A stretch of DNA of 64,000 bases. Origin: Nannobrachium achirus. Its lineage: Eukaryota > Chordata > Actinopteri > Myctophiformes > Myctophidae. The DNA is taken from positions 58,877,591 through 58,941,590 of the forward strand of contig OY997641.1 in assembly GCA_963921795.1 (NCBI GenBank). The letters are read 5' to 3'. Within the stretch, counting starts at the first letter, position 1, and each line of letters opens with the position of its first letter. Of the stretch, positions 18,279-28,690 are shown piece by piece. Below the pieces are notes generated by a model. The model was not told the DNA's origin, searched no databases, and saw only the letters and a list, made by a program, of their open reading frames with translations. The translations under genes and the position numbers were made by a program.

Positions 18279-18461
18279 CAATGTTTCTCAAACTTTAAAG
18301 TGTCCCCTTAACTCTGACAGTGTACAAATGGAACCAAATGAACCCGGTAGGGTTCATTTGGTTCCATTTGTACACTGTCAGAGTTACAGACTTGTATTGG
18401 TCAATTTAGACCCTCCTAAAGGAACCCACAGGGTCCCTGGAATCCACTTTGAGAACCACTG
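18279..18461. mobile_element. hAT-like element with perfect 8-bp target duplication and palindromic core
   Basis: The target duplication TTATAATG lies at 18271-18278 and 18462-18469. The right end reads TTTGAGAACCACTG and the left CAATGTTTCTCAAAC. The core is a near-perfect palindrome (CTCTGACAGTGTACAAATGG and its complement) almost identical to that at 3893-3981. The counterpart is 44272-44454. Confidence 0.88.
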
Positions 18462-18469
18462 TTATAATG

Positions 18470-18915
18470 AGTATCCGGAAGTGAAGCCTCCTCCCCACTT
18501 CCGCTTTGTTTCTAACATTGCACACTTTTATCCTAATATAAATAAAAATCATCTAAGCATATTTAGCTTGCCGCTTACCAGAAGTGACATTTTAAAATAT
18601 ATTTTCACGTATTTATATGAACGGAAATGCCAGCTTCCATTACACGCCATTCAGGAGCTGCATTCAGAGATTGTGGAATAGTTGTCTGGCTACGCAAGAC
18701 TAACTAACTTATTACCGCAGTGTGGAATGAACTAAACAGCTTATTCTCCATCTTTTTTTAGTCTGACAATCTGTGGAGAACACCCGTACAGTCTGAATGT
18801 CCTCGCCTCTGAGTGTGTGTACGTCTCCTTTAGATGCTGTTGCCTCCGACCATAATGGTTGAGAAGTGTGGAGCATAATAATTCACATTTGAACCACCAA
18901 AAGGAGGAAGTAGAG
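18470..18915. other. No recognised gene or repeat
   Basis: An open frame begins in the hAT core and runs to 18681 but resembles no known protein. This is probably sequence of an upstream engase intron. Confidence 0.5.
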
Positions 18916-19078
18916 GGTGGGGGTGGCAGTAGCTCAGTGGGTAGAGCCATCTGGTTCCATCCACGGTTCCTCCTGTGTCAAATTGTCCTTGAACGGATGA
19001 GGAGGTTGGTGCCTTGCATAGTTTTGTAGTTTTTGCACGTAAAGCGCTTTGGATAAAGGCGCCACAGACATGCAGATG
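18916..19078 (+). mobile_element. tRNA-derived SINE fragment
   Basis: GGCAGTAGCTCAGTGGGTAG has the form of a tRNA A-box. The end GTAAAGCGCTTTGGATAAAG is a common fish SINE tail phrase. The middle is short and no clear target duplication was found. The counterpart is 44909-45071. Confidence 0.7.
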
Positions 19079-19254
19079 ATTTAAATTAGTATTTTCTAGG
19101 AAGTACATGGATATGGTGGTGCCTTCGGAAAATCTAGGTGTTGAGTGAAACCAAGTCAGTGAAGGTACAGGGAATGTTAAGGTGCTTCTAGTGCGCAAGT
19201 CTGCTGGGCATTCAAATGCTCATGGGCATTTCTCCCTTGCAGTGTTGTTTTTGA

Positions 19255-19612
19255 CAGCAACTTTTAATTTACTTTTAGTCATAGTCTTTTGAATAAAATG
19301 TCATTTAGTTTTAGTCATAATTTAGTCACCTGAAAGGTTTGAGTTTTAGTCTAATTTTAGTCGACTAAATATCGTAAGATTTTAGGCGACGAAAATGTAT
19401 TTTGGCAGGCCTTGATGATATTGTAATGGCTGATTTTACACTTGGTTGCGTGCTGAAAATAGCCAATCTACAAGCTCACAACGCGTCGCAACGATCCCAG
19501 TGATCCCAGTGCATGACGGAGGATAATTTCACAATAAATTAAATCTCAACAATACGATTATCGTGAGAGTTTCTTTTATCACGATAAACGATAATATCGC
19601 TTATTGTTCCAT
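19255..19612. mobile_element. TTTAGTC repeat, half-hairpin H15 and ACGATTATCG MITE
   Basis: TTTAGTC repeats around the palindrome TTTAGTCGACTAAAT occupy 19265-19400. A left-half hairpin (AAAATAGCCAATCTACAAGC) at 19456-19490 is followed at once by the second copy of the ACGATTATCGTG element, so the right half of the hairpin was lost. Confidence 0.6.
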
Positions 19613-19679
19613 CCCTACATTACAATACCTGAAAGGGGGGATAAAGTGAGTGTGGAAATAATGTACTGACGACACAGAG

Positions 19680-19727
19680 CTGCTGCTGGACCTTAAGGAG
19701 CACATGGATGACGTCATGTTCCACTGA
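19680..19727 (+). CDS. Possible terminal exon of an unidentified plus-strand gene
   Basis: Fifteen codons LLLDLKEHMDDVMFH and TGA follow a CACAG/AG that could be an acceptor, although its pyrimidine tract is weak. Downstream is an AT-rich stretch ending in AATAAA (19916-19921), then T-rich and (GT)n sequence as at many poly(A) sites. I do not recognise the peptide, and no upstream exon was found. It could be a retrocopy end or chance. The counterpart is 45673-45720. Confidence 0.25.
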   Translation: MLLDLKEHMDDVMFH

Positions 19728-19915
19728 GCATCCGTTCTATGTCTTTGTCTCAAGCAGCATTATTATTATATAACTTCCAAAGCTGTCGTCGTTGTCATGC
19801 TCTGTTCTTTGTATATTCTTTTTGCCCCCATACATTTTTCTTTTCTTTTTTTTGTTTTGTACTGGTATTATTAATAATAGCAGATGTGTTGCCTTTGATA
19901 TCTTATTTTAAAAGA

Positions 19916-19921
19916 AATAAA
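19916..19921 (+). promoter_or_regulatory. Candidate poly(A) signal AATAAA with GT-rich downstream region
   Basis: AATAAA is followed within about 25-50 bases by T-rich and GT-rich sequence. It could end the transcript of the possible exon at 19680-19727. The counterpart is 45909-45914. Confidence 0.35.
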
Positions 19922-19963
19922 AGTTTAAAGTTGTAAATATTTCTTTTTTTGTGTATTTGTTTT

Positions 19964-19967
<4 letters not shown>

Positions 19968-20044
<77 letters not shown>
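19968..20044 (+). repeat. (GT)n microsatellite
   Basis: About 38 GT units; unit 2 has a longer tract at 45959-46055. Confidence 0.95.
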
Positions 20045-20045
<1 letters not shown>

Positions 20046-20220
20046 GCTCAAGATTTTCTGACTACATTTTTACAGCACCTTGTAAATAGTTTTCTTTGTG
20101 TTGTATCTCTTATGTGGACATGAATCAATTATTAACTGTGTGTGTGGGCGCTAGAGAGTGATCAAGTGAATACTTGATGCTATAATGTATTATGTCCAGT
20201 AACATGCAAAACCATCTAAT

Positions 20221-20306
20221 TGTGGGCTCGCCTATAAGGCGAGCACACTTTAGATATTGTCATTGTGGGCTCGCCTATAAGGCGAGCACACTTTAGATAT
20301 TGTCAT
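20221..20306. repeat. 43-bp direct repeat with an inner palindrome, two copies
   Basis: TGTGGGCTCGCCTATAAGGC starts each copy (20221 and 20264). GCTCGCCTATAAGGCGAGC forms a near-perfect palindrome in each. Unit 2 keeps the same two copies near 46256-46341. Confidence 0.85.
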
Positions 20307-20399
20307 TATTTACTAGGCAGGCAGTCAGTGCAAGTATCAAAAAACTTCGGTTCCTTTCTACTCCTACATACTTAGTGAGAAAATGAAAATAAAAACATC

Positions 20400-21560
20400 A
20401 ATGTGTTCAGTTTACAGTGGCGAAGTGTGCTATTATTTTTTATAACAATCGGCCAAATGGTGGCGCTGTAGGAAGCCTTCGAAAGTGCGAACTTTGAACA
20501 GGTATAGCTCATGCTGTGTTATACATACAGCCATGAAACCTGTATACACTTATGCGTCTCCTCATGCCGAACAACTTTTACCCTCTAACTTTTGACCTCT
20601 GACCTTTAGGTCTCCCACAATTCGGAATTATATGAAAAACAGTAAAAATCTATCTCCTCCTGGGTTTTTTTCGATACGCGCACGAAACTTTTTTCACATG
20701 AACTTTGGACCAATACGGTCAAAGTAATCTCGGCGGATTTCTTTTAAAGTGAAATATAATTTTTTAATAATTCTATCAATATTGCGGTTTTATGCAAATT
20801 ATTCTTCTGCCTCTAAATCATACATGCAAAGTTACACGTTCATGGCATTTGGCAAAGATGTGGAGGGTTAGTCAAAGTATCACTGAAACCAATTTTATTC
20901 CAATCGGCCAAAGGGGGGCGCTATACGAAGCGTCTGAAAATTCAAACTTCAAACGGGCATAAGTCATGACTCGTTTCGTTTGAAGACATGCAACTTGTTA
21001 CACGTGTGCTTTGACTCAAGCGGAAGACATCTGTGTCGTTGTTAAGTAAGCTCCGCCCTTCGATTTTCCGCCACTTTGAGCAGTTTGTAAAACGCGTAAA
21101 CCCGCTTTTATTCTGGAATTTTCGCGTCACGTGCACAAAACTTTTTTTACGTGAACTTTGGACCGATATCTAAAGATCTGTCGGATCGGATTTCTTTAAC
21201 ATTGAAACATGCTTTTTTAAATAATTCAAACAATATTGCATTTTTATGCAAATTATTCTTCTGCCTCTAAAACATACAAGCAAAGTCACATTTTCATGAC
21301 AAAATAGTGTAGAGGGTTAGTTCAAATATCACTGAAACCAATCTTACCCCAAATGGCCAAAGGGGGGCGCTATATAATTTTGAGCAGTTTGTAAAACGCT
21401 TAAACCCGTTTTTATTCTAGGATTTTTTTTGCAATTTGCATGAAACATTCTACACGCAATCTAAGGACCTTTATCTAACATGCCTATGAAGTGCACACAA
21501 AAAAAATATAAAATAATAATAATAAATATAGCTGCAAGCAGCGATAAAGTGTCCAAAGCC
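20400..21560. repeat. Dispersed fish repeat with GGGGGCGCTATA and AGCTGCAAGCAGCGA motifs
   Basis: Three diverged versions of a longer motif set lie in tandem: GGTGGCGCTG at about 20459, GGGGGGCGCTATACG at 20915 and GGGGGGCGCTATATA at 21362. Each is followed by TTGAGCAGTTTGTAAAACGC or similar and a TATGCAAATTATTCTTCTGC segment. The region ends in TATAGCTGCAAGCAGCGAT. I recall such phrases as common in teleost genomes but cannot assign a class. Confidence 0.6.
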
Positions 21561-21584
21561 AAAAACACCTCAAATCATGAACAC

Positions 21585-22425
21585 AGCCTGGGATGTGCGT
21601 GAAATCTTGCAAGCACATTCCCAATAGGTCAAGGAACAGATACCAACCTTCTCACATTGGCCTGTTATAGCGCCACCAGCGGGTCAACTTTTGCCTAACA
21701 CATTTTTGGAACAAAATGGACCAATCTTTGACGTCAGTAACGTCAAAGAGAGCACTGCCTGCGATCTTGACATTTTGTGCTTTTATAGCCATTGTTTTCT
21801 GGCTTGAAGCGAGCCCACAATTGTTTCGAAGGAACAATATTTTTCTAGTTAAGAGATTGGTTCTGGAATTTAAGATTTTGGTGCACATATTTGGTGGCCG
21901 TACCTGGAACCAGGACTTCAATGATCTGTGGGAATTCAATCCAGAGACTTCTCCAGGAAGAAGGTTGAGCCTAAGGGGAAAGAGTCAAAAATAGCAGATT
22001 TACAAGTTCATTCATGCTGCGCTATGAACTTGTATATCTGCTATTTTTGAATAGCTAGAGAAATCTGAAATGACACAGACCCTTTCCCGGTTTTAAAGGG
22101 ATATTTCATTTTTGGGGAAAATGAGAAAAAAGTTATACAACTAGAAAATATTGTTCCTTCGAAACAATTGTGGGCTCGCTTCAAGCCAGAAAACAATGTC
22201 TATAAAAGTACAAAATGTCAAGATCGCAGGCAGTGCTCTCTTTGACGTTACTGAAATTAGCTGCATGCATGATTTGAGGCATTTTGTTCCAAAAATGTGT
22301 TATGCAAAAGTTGACCCGCTGGTGGCGCTATAACAGGCCAATGTGAGAAGGGAGGCATCTGTTCCTTGACCTAGTGGGAATGTGCTTGCAAGATTTCACG
22401 CATATCGCAGGCTGTATTCATGAAT
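21585..22425. mobile_element. Large foldback element with a hairpin in its loop
   Basis: The left arm (about 21585-21857) and right arm (about 22142-22425) are inverted copies carrying GGTGGCGCTATAACAGGCC, AAAGAGAGCACTGCC and TTGTTTCGAAGGAACAATAT. The 280-bp centre holds hairpin H16 (21987-22048). Open frames in the arms mirror each other and are not genes. The counterpart is about 47619-48459. Confidence 0.82.
21987..22048. repeat. Palindromic hairpin element H16 with paired arm changes
   Basis: The usual ACAAGCTCAC reads ACAAGTTCAT in the left arm, and the right arm reads ATGAACTTGT, an exact mirror. Outer arms are AAATAGCAGATTTAC and GTATATCTGCTATTT. Confidence 0.85.
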
Positions 22426-22439
22426 TAATTAAAAAATAA

Positions 22440-22590
22440 AGTGTGCGTGCGTGCGTGCGTGCGTGAATGAATGAATAAATAATAAAGTGTGCGTGCGTGC
22501 ACGTGCGTTCGTTCGTTCGTTCGTTTGCACTTTATTTATTTATTCATTCATTCATTGAATGAATGCGTTCGTGGAACGAATGCTCACTAC
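22440..22590. repeat. GCGT, GTTC, AATG simple repeats
   Basis: Short tracts of GTGC, GTTC and ATTC/AATG repeats with a local palindrome (TTCATTCATTCATTGAATGAA) lead into the A/B satellite. Confidence 0.85.
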
Positions 22591-25500
22591 GGTCGTCTGT
22601 ATTTTTTAAGCCCTGGGAAACCTACCTTAACGCCCTCATTAGCATAATGTATGCGAGCATAATGTATGCAAACCACGCCCACACGCATTTCCAAACCATG
22701 CCCCGCCCCCAATTTGCATATGTCGACTAAGCTCCTCCCCTTCATTTACATACGGTCGTCTGCATTTTTTACGCGCTGGGAAACGCCACTTAACAGCCTC
22801 ATTAGCATAATTTATGCGAACCACACCCACACACATTTCCAAACCATGCACCGCCCCCAATTTTCATACGTCGACTAAGCTCCTCCCCTTCATTTACATA
22901 CGGTCGTCTGCATTTTTTACGCGCTGGAAAACCCACCTTAACGCCCTCATTAGCATAATGTATGCAAGCATAATCTATGCAAACCACGCCCACACGCATT
23001 TCCAAACCATGCCCCGCCCCCAATTTGCATATGTCGACTAAGCTCCTCCCCTTCATTTACATACGGTCGTCTGCATTTTTTACGCGCTGGGAAACGCCAC
23101 TTAACAGCCTCATTAGCATAATTTATGCGAACCACACCCACACACATTTCCAAACCATGCACCGCCCCCAATTTTCATACGTCGACTAAGCTCCTCCCCT
23201 TCATTTACATACGGTCGTCTGCATTTTTTACGCGCTGGAAAACCCACCTTAACGCCCTCATTAGCATAATGTATGCGAGCATAATGTATGCAAACCACGC
23301 CCACACGCATTTCCAAACCATGCCCCGCCCCCAATTTGCATATGTCGACTAAGCTCCTCCCCTTCATTTACATACGGTCGTCTGCATTTTTTACGCGCTG
23401 GGAAACGCCACTTAACAGCCTCATTAGCATAATTTATGCGAACCACACCCACACACATTTCCAAACCATGCACCGCCCCCAATTTTCATACGTCGACTAA
23501 GCTCCTCCCCTTCATTTACATATGGTCGTCTGCATTTTTTACGCGCTGGAAAACCCACCTTAACGCCCTCATTAGCATAATGTATGCGAGCATAATGTAT
23601 GCAAACCACGCCCACACGCATTTCCAAACCATGCCCCGCCCCCAATTTGCATATGTCGACTAAGCTCCTCCCCTTCATTTACATACGGTCGTCTGCATTT
23701 TTTACGCGCTGGAAAACCCACCTTAACGCCCTCATTAGCATAATGTATGCAAGCATAATGTATGCAAACCACGCCCACACGCATTTCCAAACCATGCCCC
23801 GCCCCCAATTTGCATATGTCGACTAAGCTCCTCCCCTTCATTTACATACGGTCGTCTGCATTTTTTACGCGCTGGGAAACGCCACTTAACAGCCTCATTA
23901 GCATAATTTATGCGAACCACACCCACACACATTTCCAAACCATGCACCGCCCCCAATTTTCATACGTCGACTAAGCTCCTCCCCTTCATTTACATACGGT
24001 CGTCTGCATTTTTTACGCGCTGGAAAACCCACCTTAACGCCCTCATTAGCATAATGTATGCGAGCATAATGTATGCAAACCACGCCCACACGCATTTCCA
24101 AACCATGCCCCGCCCCCAATTTGCATATGTCGACTAAGCTCCTCCCCTTCATTTACATACGGTCGTCTGCATTTTTTACGCGCTGGGAAACGCCACTTAA
24201 CAGCCTCATTAGCATAATTTATGCGAACCACACCCACACACATTTCCAAACCATGCACCGCCCCCAATTTTCATACGTCGACTAAGCTCCTCCCCTTCAT
24301 TTACATACGGTCGTCTGCATTTTTTACGCGCTGGAAAACCCACCTTAACGCCCTCATTAGCATAATGTATGCGAGCATAATGTATGCAAACCACGCCCAC
24401 ACGCATTTCCAAACCATGCCCCGCCCCCAATTTGCATATGTCGACTAAGCTCCTCCCCTTCATTTACATACGGTCGTCTGCATTTTTTACGCGCTGGAAA
24501 ACCCACCTTAACGCCCTCATTAGCATAATGTATGCGAGCATAATGTATGCAAACCACGCCCACACGCATTTCCAAACCATGCCCCGCCCCCAATTTGCAT
24601 ATGTCGACTAAGCTCCTCCCCTTCATTTACATACGGTCGTCTGCATTTTTTACGCGCTGGGAAACGCCACTTAACAGCCTCATTAGCATAATGTATGCGA
24701 ACCACACCCACACACATTTCCAAACCATGCACCGCCCCCAATTTTCATACGTCGACTAAGCTCCTCCCCTTCATTTACATACGGTCGTCTGCATTTTTTA
24801 CGCGCTGGAAAACCCACCTTAACGCCCTCATTAACATAATGTATGCGAGCATAATGTATGCAAACCACGCCCACACGCATTTCCAAACCATGCCCCGCCC
24901 CCAATTTGCATATGTCGACTAAGCTCCTCCCCTTCATTTACATATGGTCGTCTGCATTTTTTACGCGCTGGGAAACGCCACTTAACAGCCTCATTAGCAT
25001 AATTTATGCGAACCACACCCACACACATTTCCAAACCATGCACCGCCCCCAATTTTCATACGTCGACTAAGCTCCTCCCCTTCATTTACATACGGTCGTC
25101 TGCATTTTTTACGCGCTGGAAAACCCACCTTAACGCCCTCATTAGCATAATGTATGCGAGCATAATGTATGCAAACCACGCCCACACGCATTTCCAAACC
25201 ATGCCCCGCCCCCAATTTGCATACGTCGACTAAGCTCCTCCCCTTCATTTACATACGGTCGTCTGCATTTTTTACGCGCTGGAAAACCCACCTTAACGCC
25301 CTCATTAGCATAATGTATGCGAGCATAATGTATGCAAACCACGCCCACACGCATTTCCAAACCATGCCCCGCCCCCAATTTGCATACGTCGACTAAGCTC
25401 CTCCCCTTCATTTACATACGGTCGTCTGCATTTTTTACGCGCTGGGAAACACCACTTAACAGCCTCATTATCATAATTTATGAAAACCACACCCACACAT

Positions 25501-25935
25501 TTCCAAACCATGCAACGCCCCCAATTTTCATACGTCGACTAAGCTCCTCCCCTTCATTTACATACGGTCGTCTGCATTTTTTACGCGCTGGGGAACCTAC
25601 CTTAACACCCTCATTAGCATAATGTATGCGAGCATAATGTATGCGAACCACACCCAAACGCATTTCCAAACCATGCCTGCCCCCAATTTGCATACTTCGA
25701 CTAAGCTCCTCCCCTTCATTTACATACGGCCGTCTGCATTTTTCACGCGCTGGGAAACCTACCTTAACACCCTCATTAGCATAATGTATGCGAGCATAAT
25801 GTATGCGAACCACACCCAAACGCATTTCCAAACCATGCCCGCCCCCAATTTGCATACTTCGACTAAGCTCCTCCCCTTCATTTACATACGGCCGTCTGCA
25901 TTTTTTACGCGCTGGGAAACGCCACTTAACAGCCT
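22591..25935. repeat. A/B satellite array: 163-bp and 148-bp monomers (unit 1, 21 monomers)
   Basis: Type A monomers (163 bp) contain CCACGCCCACACGCATTT and AATTTGCATATGTCGAC, plus a 15-bp internal duplication (GCATAATGTATGCGA). Type B (148 bp) lacks that 15 bp and has CCACACCCACACACATTT and AATTTTCATACGTCGAC. Counting by type-specific motifs gives ABABABA, ABABA, ABABA, AB, then two divergent A-like monomers. A 311-bp dimer is the basic period. Open frames of 70-125 codons across monomers are by-products of the repeat. Confidence 0.93.
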
Positions 25936-26785
25936 CATTTACATAATTAATGCAGCCTCATTTACATAATAATAATAATATGTAATAAGAGACGCGTGCG
26001 TCTCATTAATTAATGCAGACCACGCCCCAACCTCATTTGCATAATTAATGCAGACCACGCCCCCCAATTTAAATAATTACGCTAATTAGCTCCGCCCCCT
26101 GCATTCGCGTGTAATTAGCAACAAGACGCGCGCGTCAAATGCATGTTGTGCAGTCTCATTTACATAATTAATGCAGACCACGCCCCAACCTCATTTGCAT
26201 AATTAATGCCGACCACGCCCCCCACTTTGAATAATTAGGCTAATTAGCTCCGCCCCCTGCATTCGCGTGTAATTAGCAACAAGACGCGCGCGTCAAATGC
26301 ATGTTGTGCAGTCTCATTTACATAATTAATGCAGACCATGCCCCAACCTCATTTGCATAATTAATGCCGACCACGCCCCCCACTTTGAATAATTAGGCTA
26401 ATTAGCTCCGCCCCCTGCATTCGCGTGTAATTAGCAACAAGACGCGCGCGTCAAATGCATGTTGTGCAGTCTCATTTACATAATTAATGCAGACCACGCC
26501 CCAACCTCATTTGCATAATTAATGCCGACCACGCCCCCCACTTTGAATAATTAGGCTAATTAGCTCCGCCCCCTGCATTCGTGTGTAATTAGCAACAAGA
26601 CGCGCGCGTCAAATGCATGTTGTGCAGTCTCATTAACATAATTAATGCAGACCACGCCCCAACCTCATTTGCATAATTAATGCCGACCACGCCCCCCACT
26701 TTGAATAATTAGGCTAATTAGCTCCGCCCCCTGCATTCGTGTGTAATTAGCAACAAGACGCGCGCGTCAAATGCATGTTGTGCAG
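25936..26785. repeat. 158-bp satellite, about five monomers (unit 1)
   Basis: Starts of TCTCATT at 26154, 26312, 26470, 26628 and 26786 are 158 bases apart; the first copy starts at 26001 and is slightly diverged. Each monomer has TCATTTGCATAATTAATG, ACCACGCCC, GCTCCGCCCC and GACGCGCGCGTC. It shares the CATNA(G/A)CATAAT and CCACGCCC style with the A/B satellite, so the two may be related. The last copy runs into unit 2. Confidence 0.92.
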
Positions 26786-26843
26786 TCTCATTAACATAAT
26801 TAACGCAGACCACTACTTTTCCTTTTTTTTGCTCATAACCCCC

Positions 26844-27022
26844 CGGCTCCACCGGGCGCGTCGAGCGTCGCGTCAACGTCAACGCTGGGAACGCTCCCGT
26901 TTTAGTCAATGAAGGGTGCTCCACTGCCGACGTCAACGTCCGCGTCGGACGCTCAAATTCGCCCCGGTTCATTTTTTGACGCCGTCCGACGCCGGCACGA
27001 CGCCATCATTTTGGTGGAGCCC
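26844..27022. mobile_element. GC-rich MITE with GGCTCCACC ends, units 2 and 3 only
   Basis: The ends CGGCTCCACCG and GGTGGAGCC are inverted. The body is rich in CGTCAACGTC, GTCGGACGC and GCCGTCCGACGCC, unlike its AT-rich neighbours. It is absent at the matching site in unit 1 (about position 50) and present at 52716-52894. The superfamily is not assigned. Confidence 0.75.
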
Positions 27023-27120
27023 TAGCCTTAACATAATTAACGCAGACCACACCCCTCATTAACATAATTAACGCAGACCACGCCCCCAACCTCATTAACA
27101 TAATTATTTATTTATTTATT

Positions 27121-27158
27121 GAAGGAAGGAAGGAAGGAAGGAAGGAAGGAAGGAAGGA

Positions 27159-27206
<48 letters not shown>

Positions 27207-27207
27207 A
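27121..27207. repeat. (GGAA)n-(GAAA)n microsatellite (unit 2)
   Basis: Longer in the GAAA part than in unit 1. The second tract of this unit is at 27650-27765 with one GAGA interruption. Confidence 0.95.
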
Positions 27208-27693
27208 TTTGCCTAAATTTACGGGGTTCTTAACAAGGAGGCAATTAATTAATTAATTAATTAATTAATTAATTAATGCATGAATTAATTAATTAATTGA
27301 GGCACGCACGCACGCACGCACCACGCCCACACGCCCACACGCATTTCCAAACCATGCCCTGCCCCCCCCATTTGCATAAGTCGGCTTAATTTACATAATT
27401 AATGTGTGCGACGCCCACAAAACTCATTACGTTAGGCCCACTCGTTAAGTCAGACTCCTCCCTCTTGTTGAAACCACGCCCACTCGTTAATAGCAGATCT
27501 ACAAGCTCACAACGCGTCTTGATGCGACGCGTTGTGAGCTTGTAGTTGAAACCACGCCCACTCGTTAAGTTCGACTCCACCCCTTGTATTTGCGTGTAAT
27601 TAGCACGTCAGCGCGGTGACGAGAACGCTTGTCATGCGGCCTCATTTACAGGAAGGAAGGAAGGAAGGAAGGAAGGAAGGAAGGAAGGAAGGA

Positions 27694-27741
<48 letters not shown>

Positions 27742-28639
27742 GAAAGAAAGAAAGAAAGAAAGAATTTGCCTAAATGTGTGGGGTTCTTAACGAGGAGGCA
27801 GTAATTACGCACACATGCATGCATGCATGCATGCACACACACACACTTTCTTTTTTTATTTATTTATTTATTTATTTATTCATGTGTTCGTTCATTCATT
27901 ATTTATTTATTTATTTAAATAAATACTCTGTTGCTAGTATCCACAACTTTCCAACATCCCATAATGCATTGCGCAGAAGTTGGATGGAGCTTCCGTGAGC
28001 TTGTATGTGTTATTTAATACCAGTAACACGAGAAGCCAGACAGCGAGTTTGGAGACGGTAGCACGCTGCAAAGCGGAGTTATGGCTCTTTAAAGCCCAGC
28101 CAATCGATAGGCAGACGCCTGGGGGGGGGGGGGGGGGGGGGCGGAGTCCAGGGGCGGAAATAAATAAATAATTAATTACATAAATAATCAGTCTCGGAAA
28201 CAGTCGGGAAATAAATAAATAAATAATCAGTCTCGGAAACATAGTCGGGAAGTAAATAAATAAATAGATAAATAAATAATTAAACCAGTAAGACTCCCTA
28301 ATATATACTGACTGCGTAGCGATTTGCGTGATTTTAGGGCAAAATCTGTAGGAGTAGTGTCCAAAAATGGGTTTTAAAAAATCGGCCTGAAGGTGGCGCT
28401 AAATGGGACAGATCCATGTTGATGACATGAGTGTAGAGCAAGTGTGTACCGATTTGTGTGATTTTAGGCCAAGATTTGTAGGAGCAGTGTCCAGAAAGAG
28501 TTTCGGCCTCATGGTGGCGCTAGAAGAGGAGGGCCATGTGAGAATCGATGGGTGGAGGGCAAGGACTGTCATAAAGTCTTCAATCAATCACTCGATAAAG
28601 GGATCAATACTGCATTAGATAAATAACCCACATTTACCC

Positions 28640-28690
28640 AAAACAGCTGATCCACAAGCCCACATGCAGCCTTGTAGATCGGCTGTTTTT
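28640..28690. repeat. Palindromic hairpin element H2, fuller form
   Basis: AAAACAGCTGATCCACAAGC is partly mirrored by CTTGTAGATCGGCTGTTTT. Unit 1 has lost about 12 bp of the left arm at the same place. Confidence 0.7.

Larger units (their letters stand above)
1..26785. repeat. Large tandem unit, copy 1 (about 26.8 kb)
   Basis: The first bases of the window recur at 26786 and 52658 and open the same order of exons, transposons and satellites each time. Unit 1 is longest, mainly because of an extra 1,086-bp block at 7855-8940. It lacks a GC-rich element found at the start of units 2 and 3, lacks 185 bp of an inverted-repeat arm near 3094, and has a different sequence at 1560-1745. The window begins at the unit boundary, so more units may lie to the left. 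Confidence 0.95.

Noticed and set aside
18328..18681. 117-codon plus-strand frame
   Set aside because: It starts inside the palindromic core of a hAT-like element and resembles no known protein.
21652..22333. Matching open frames of 60-95 codons on opposite strands
   Set aside because: They are the two arms of one foldback element read in opposite directions and have no transposase similarity.
22639..25969. Dozens of overlapping 70-125 codon open frames on both strands
   Set aside because: They repeat with the satellite period and differ only as the monomers do; no splice or start context supports coding.
22591..26785. CRISPR-like array
   Set aside because: Monomers are head-to-tail satellites without unique spacers, and the host is a eukaryote.
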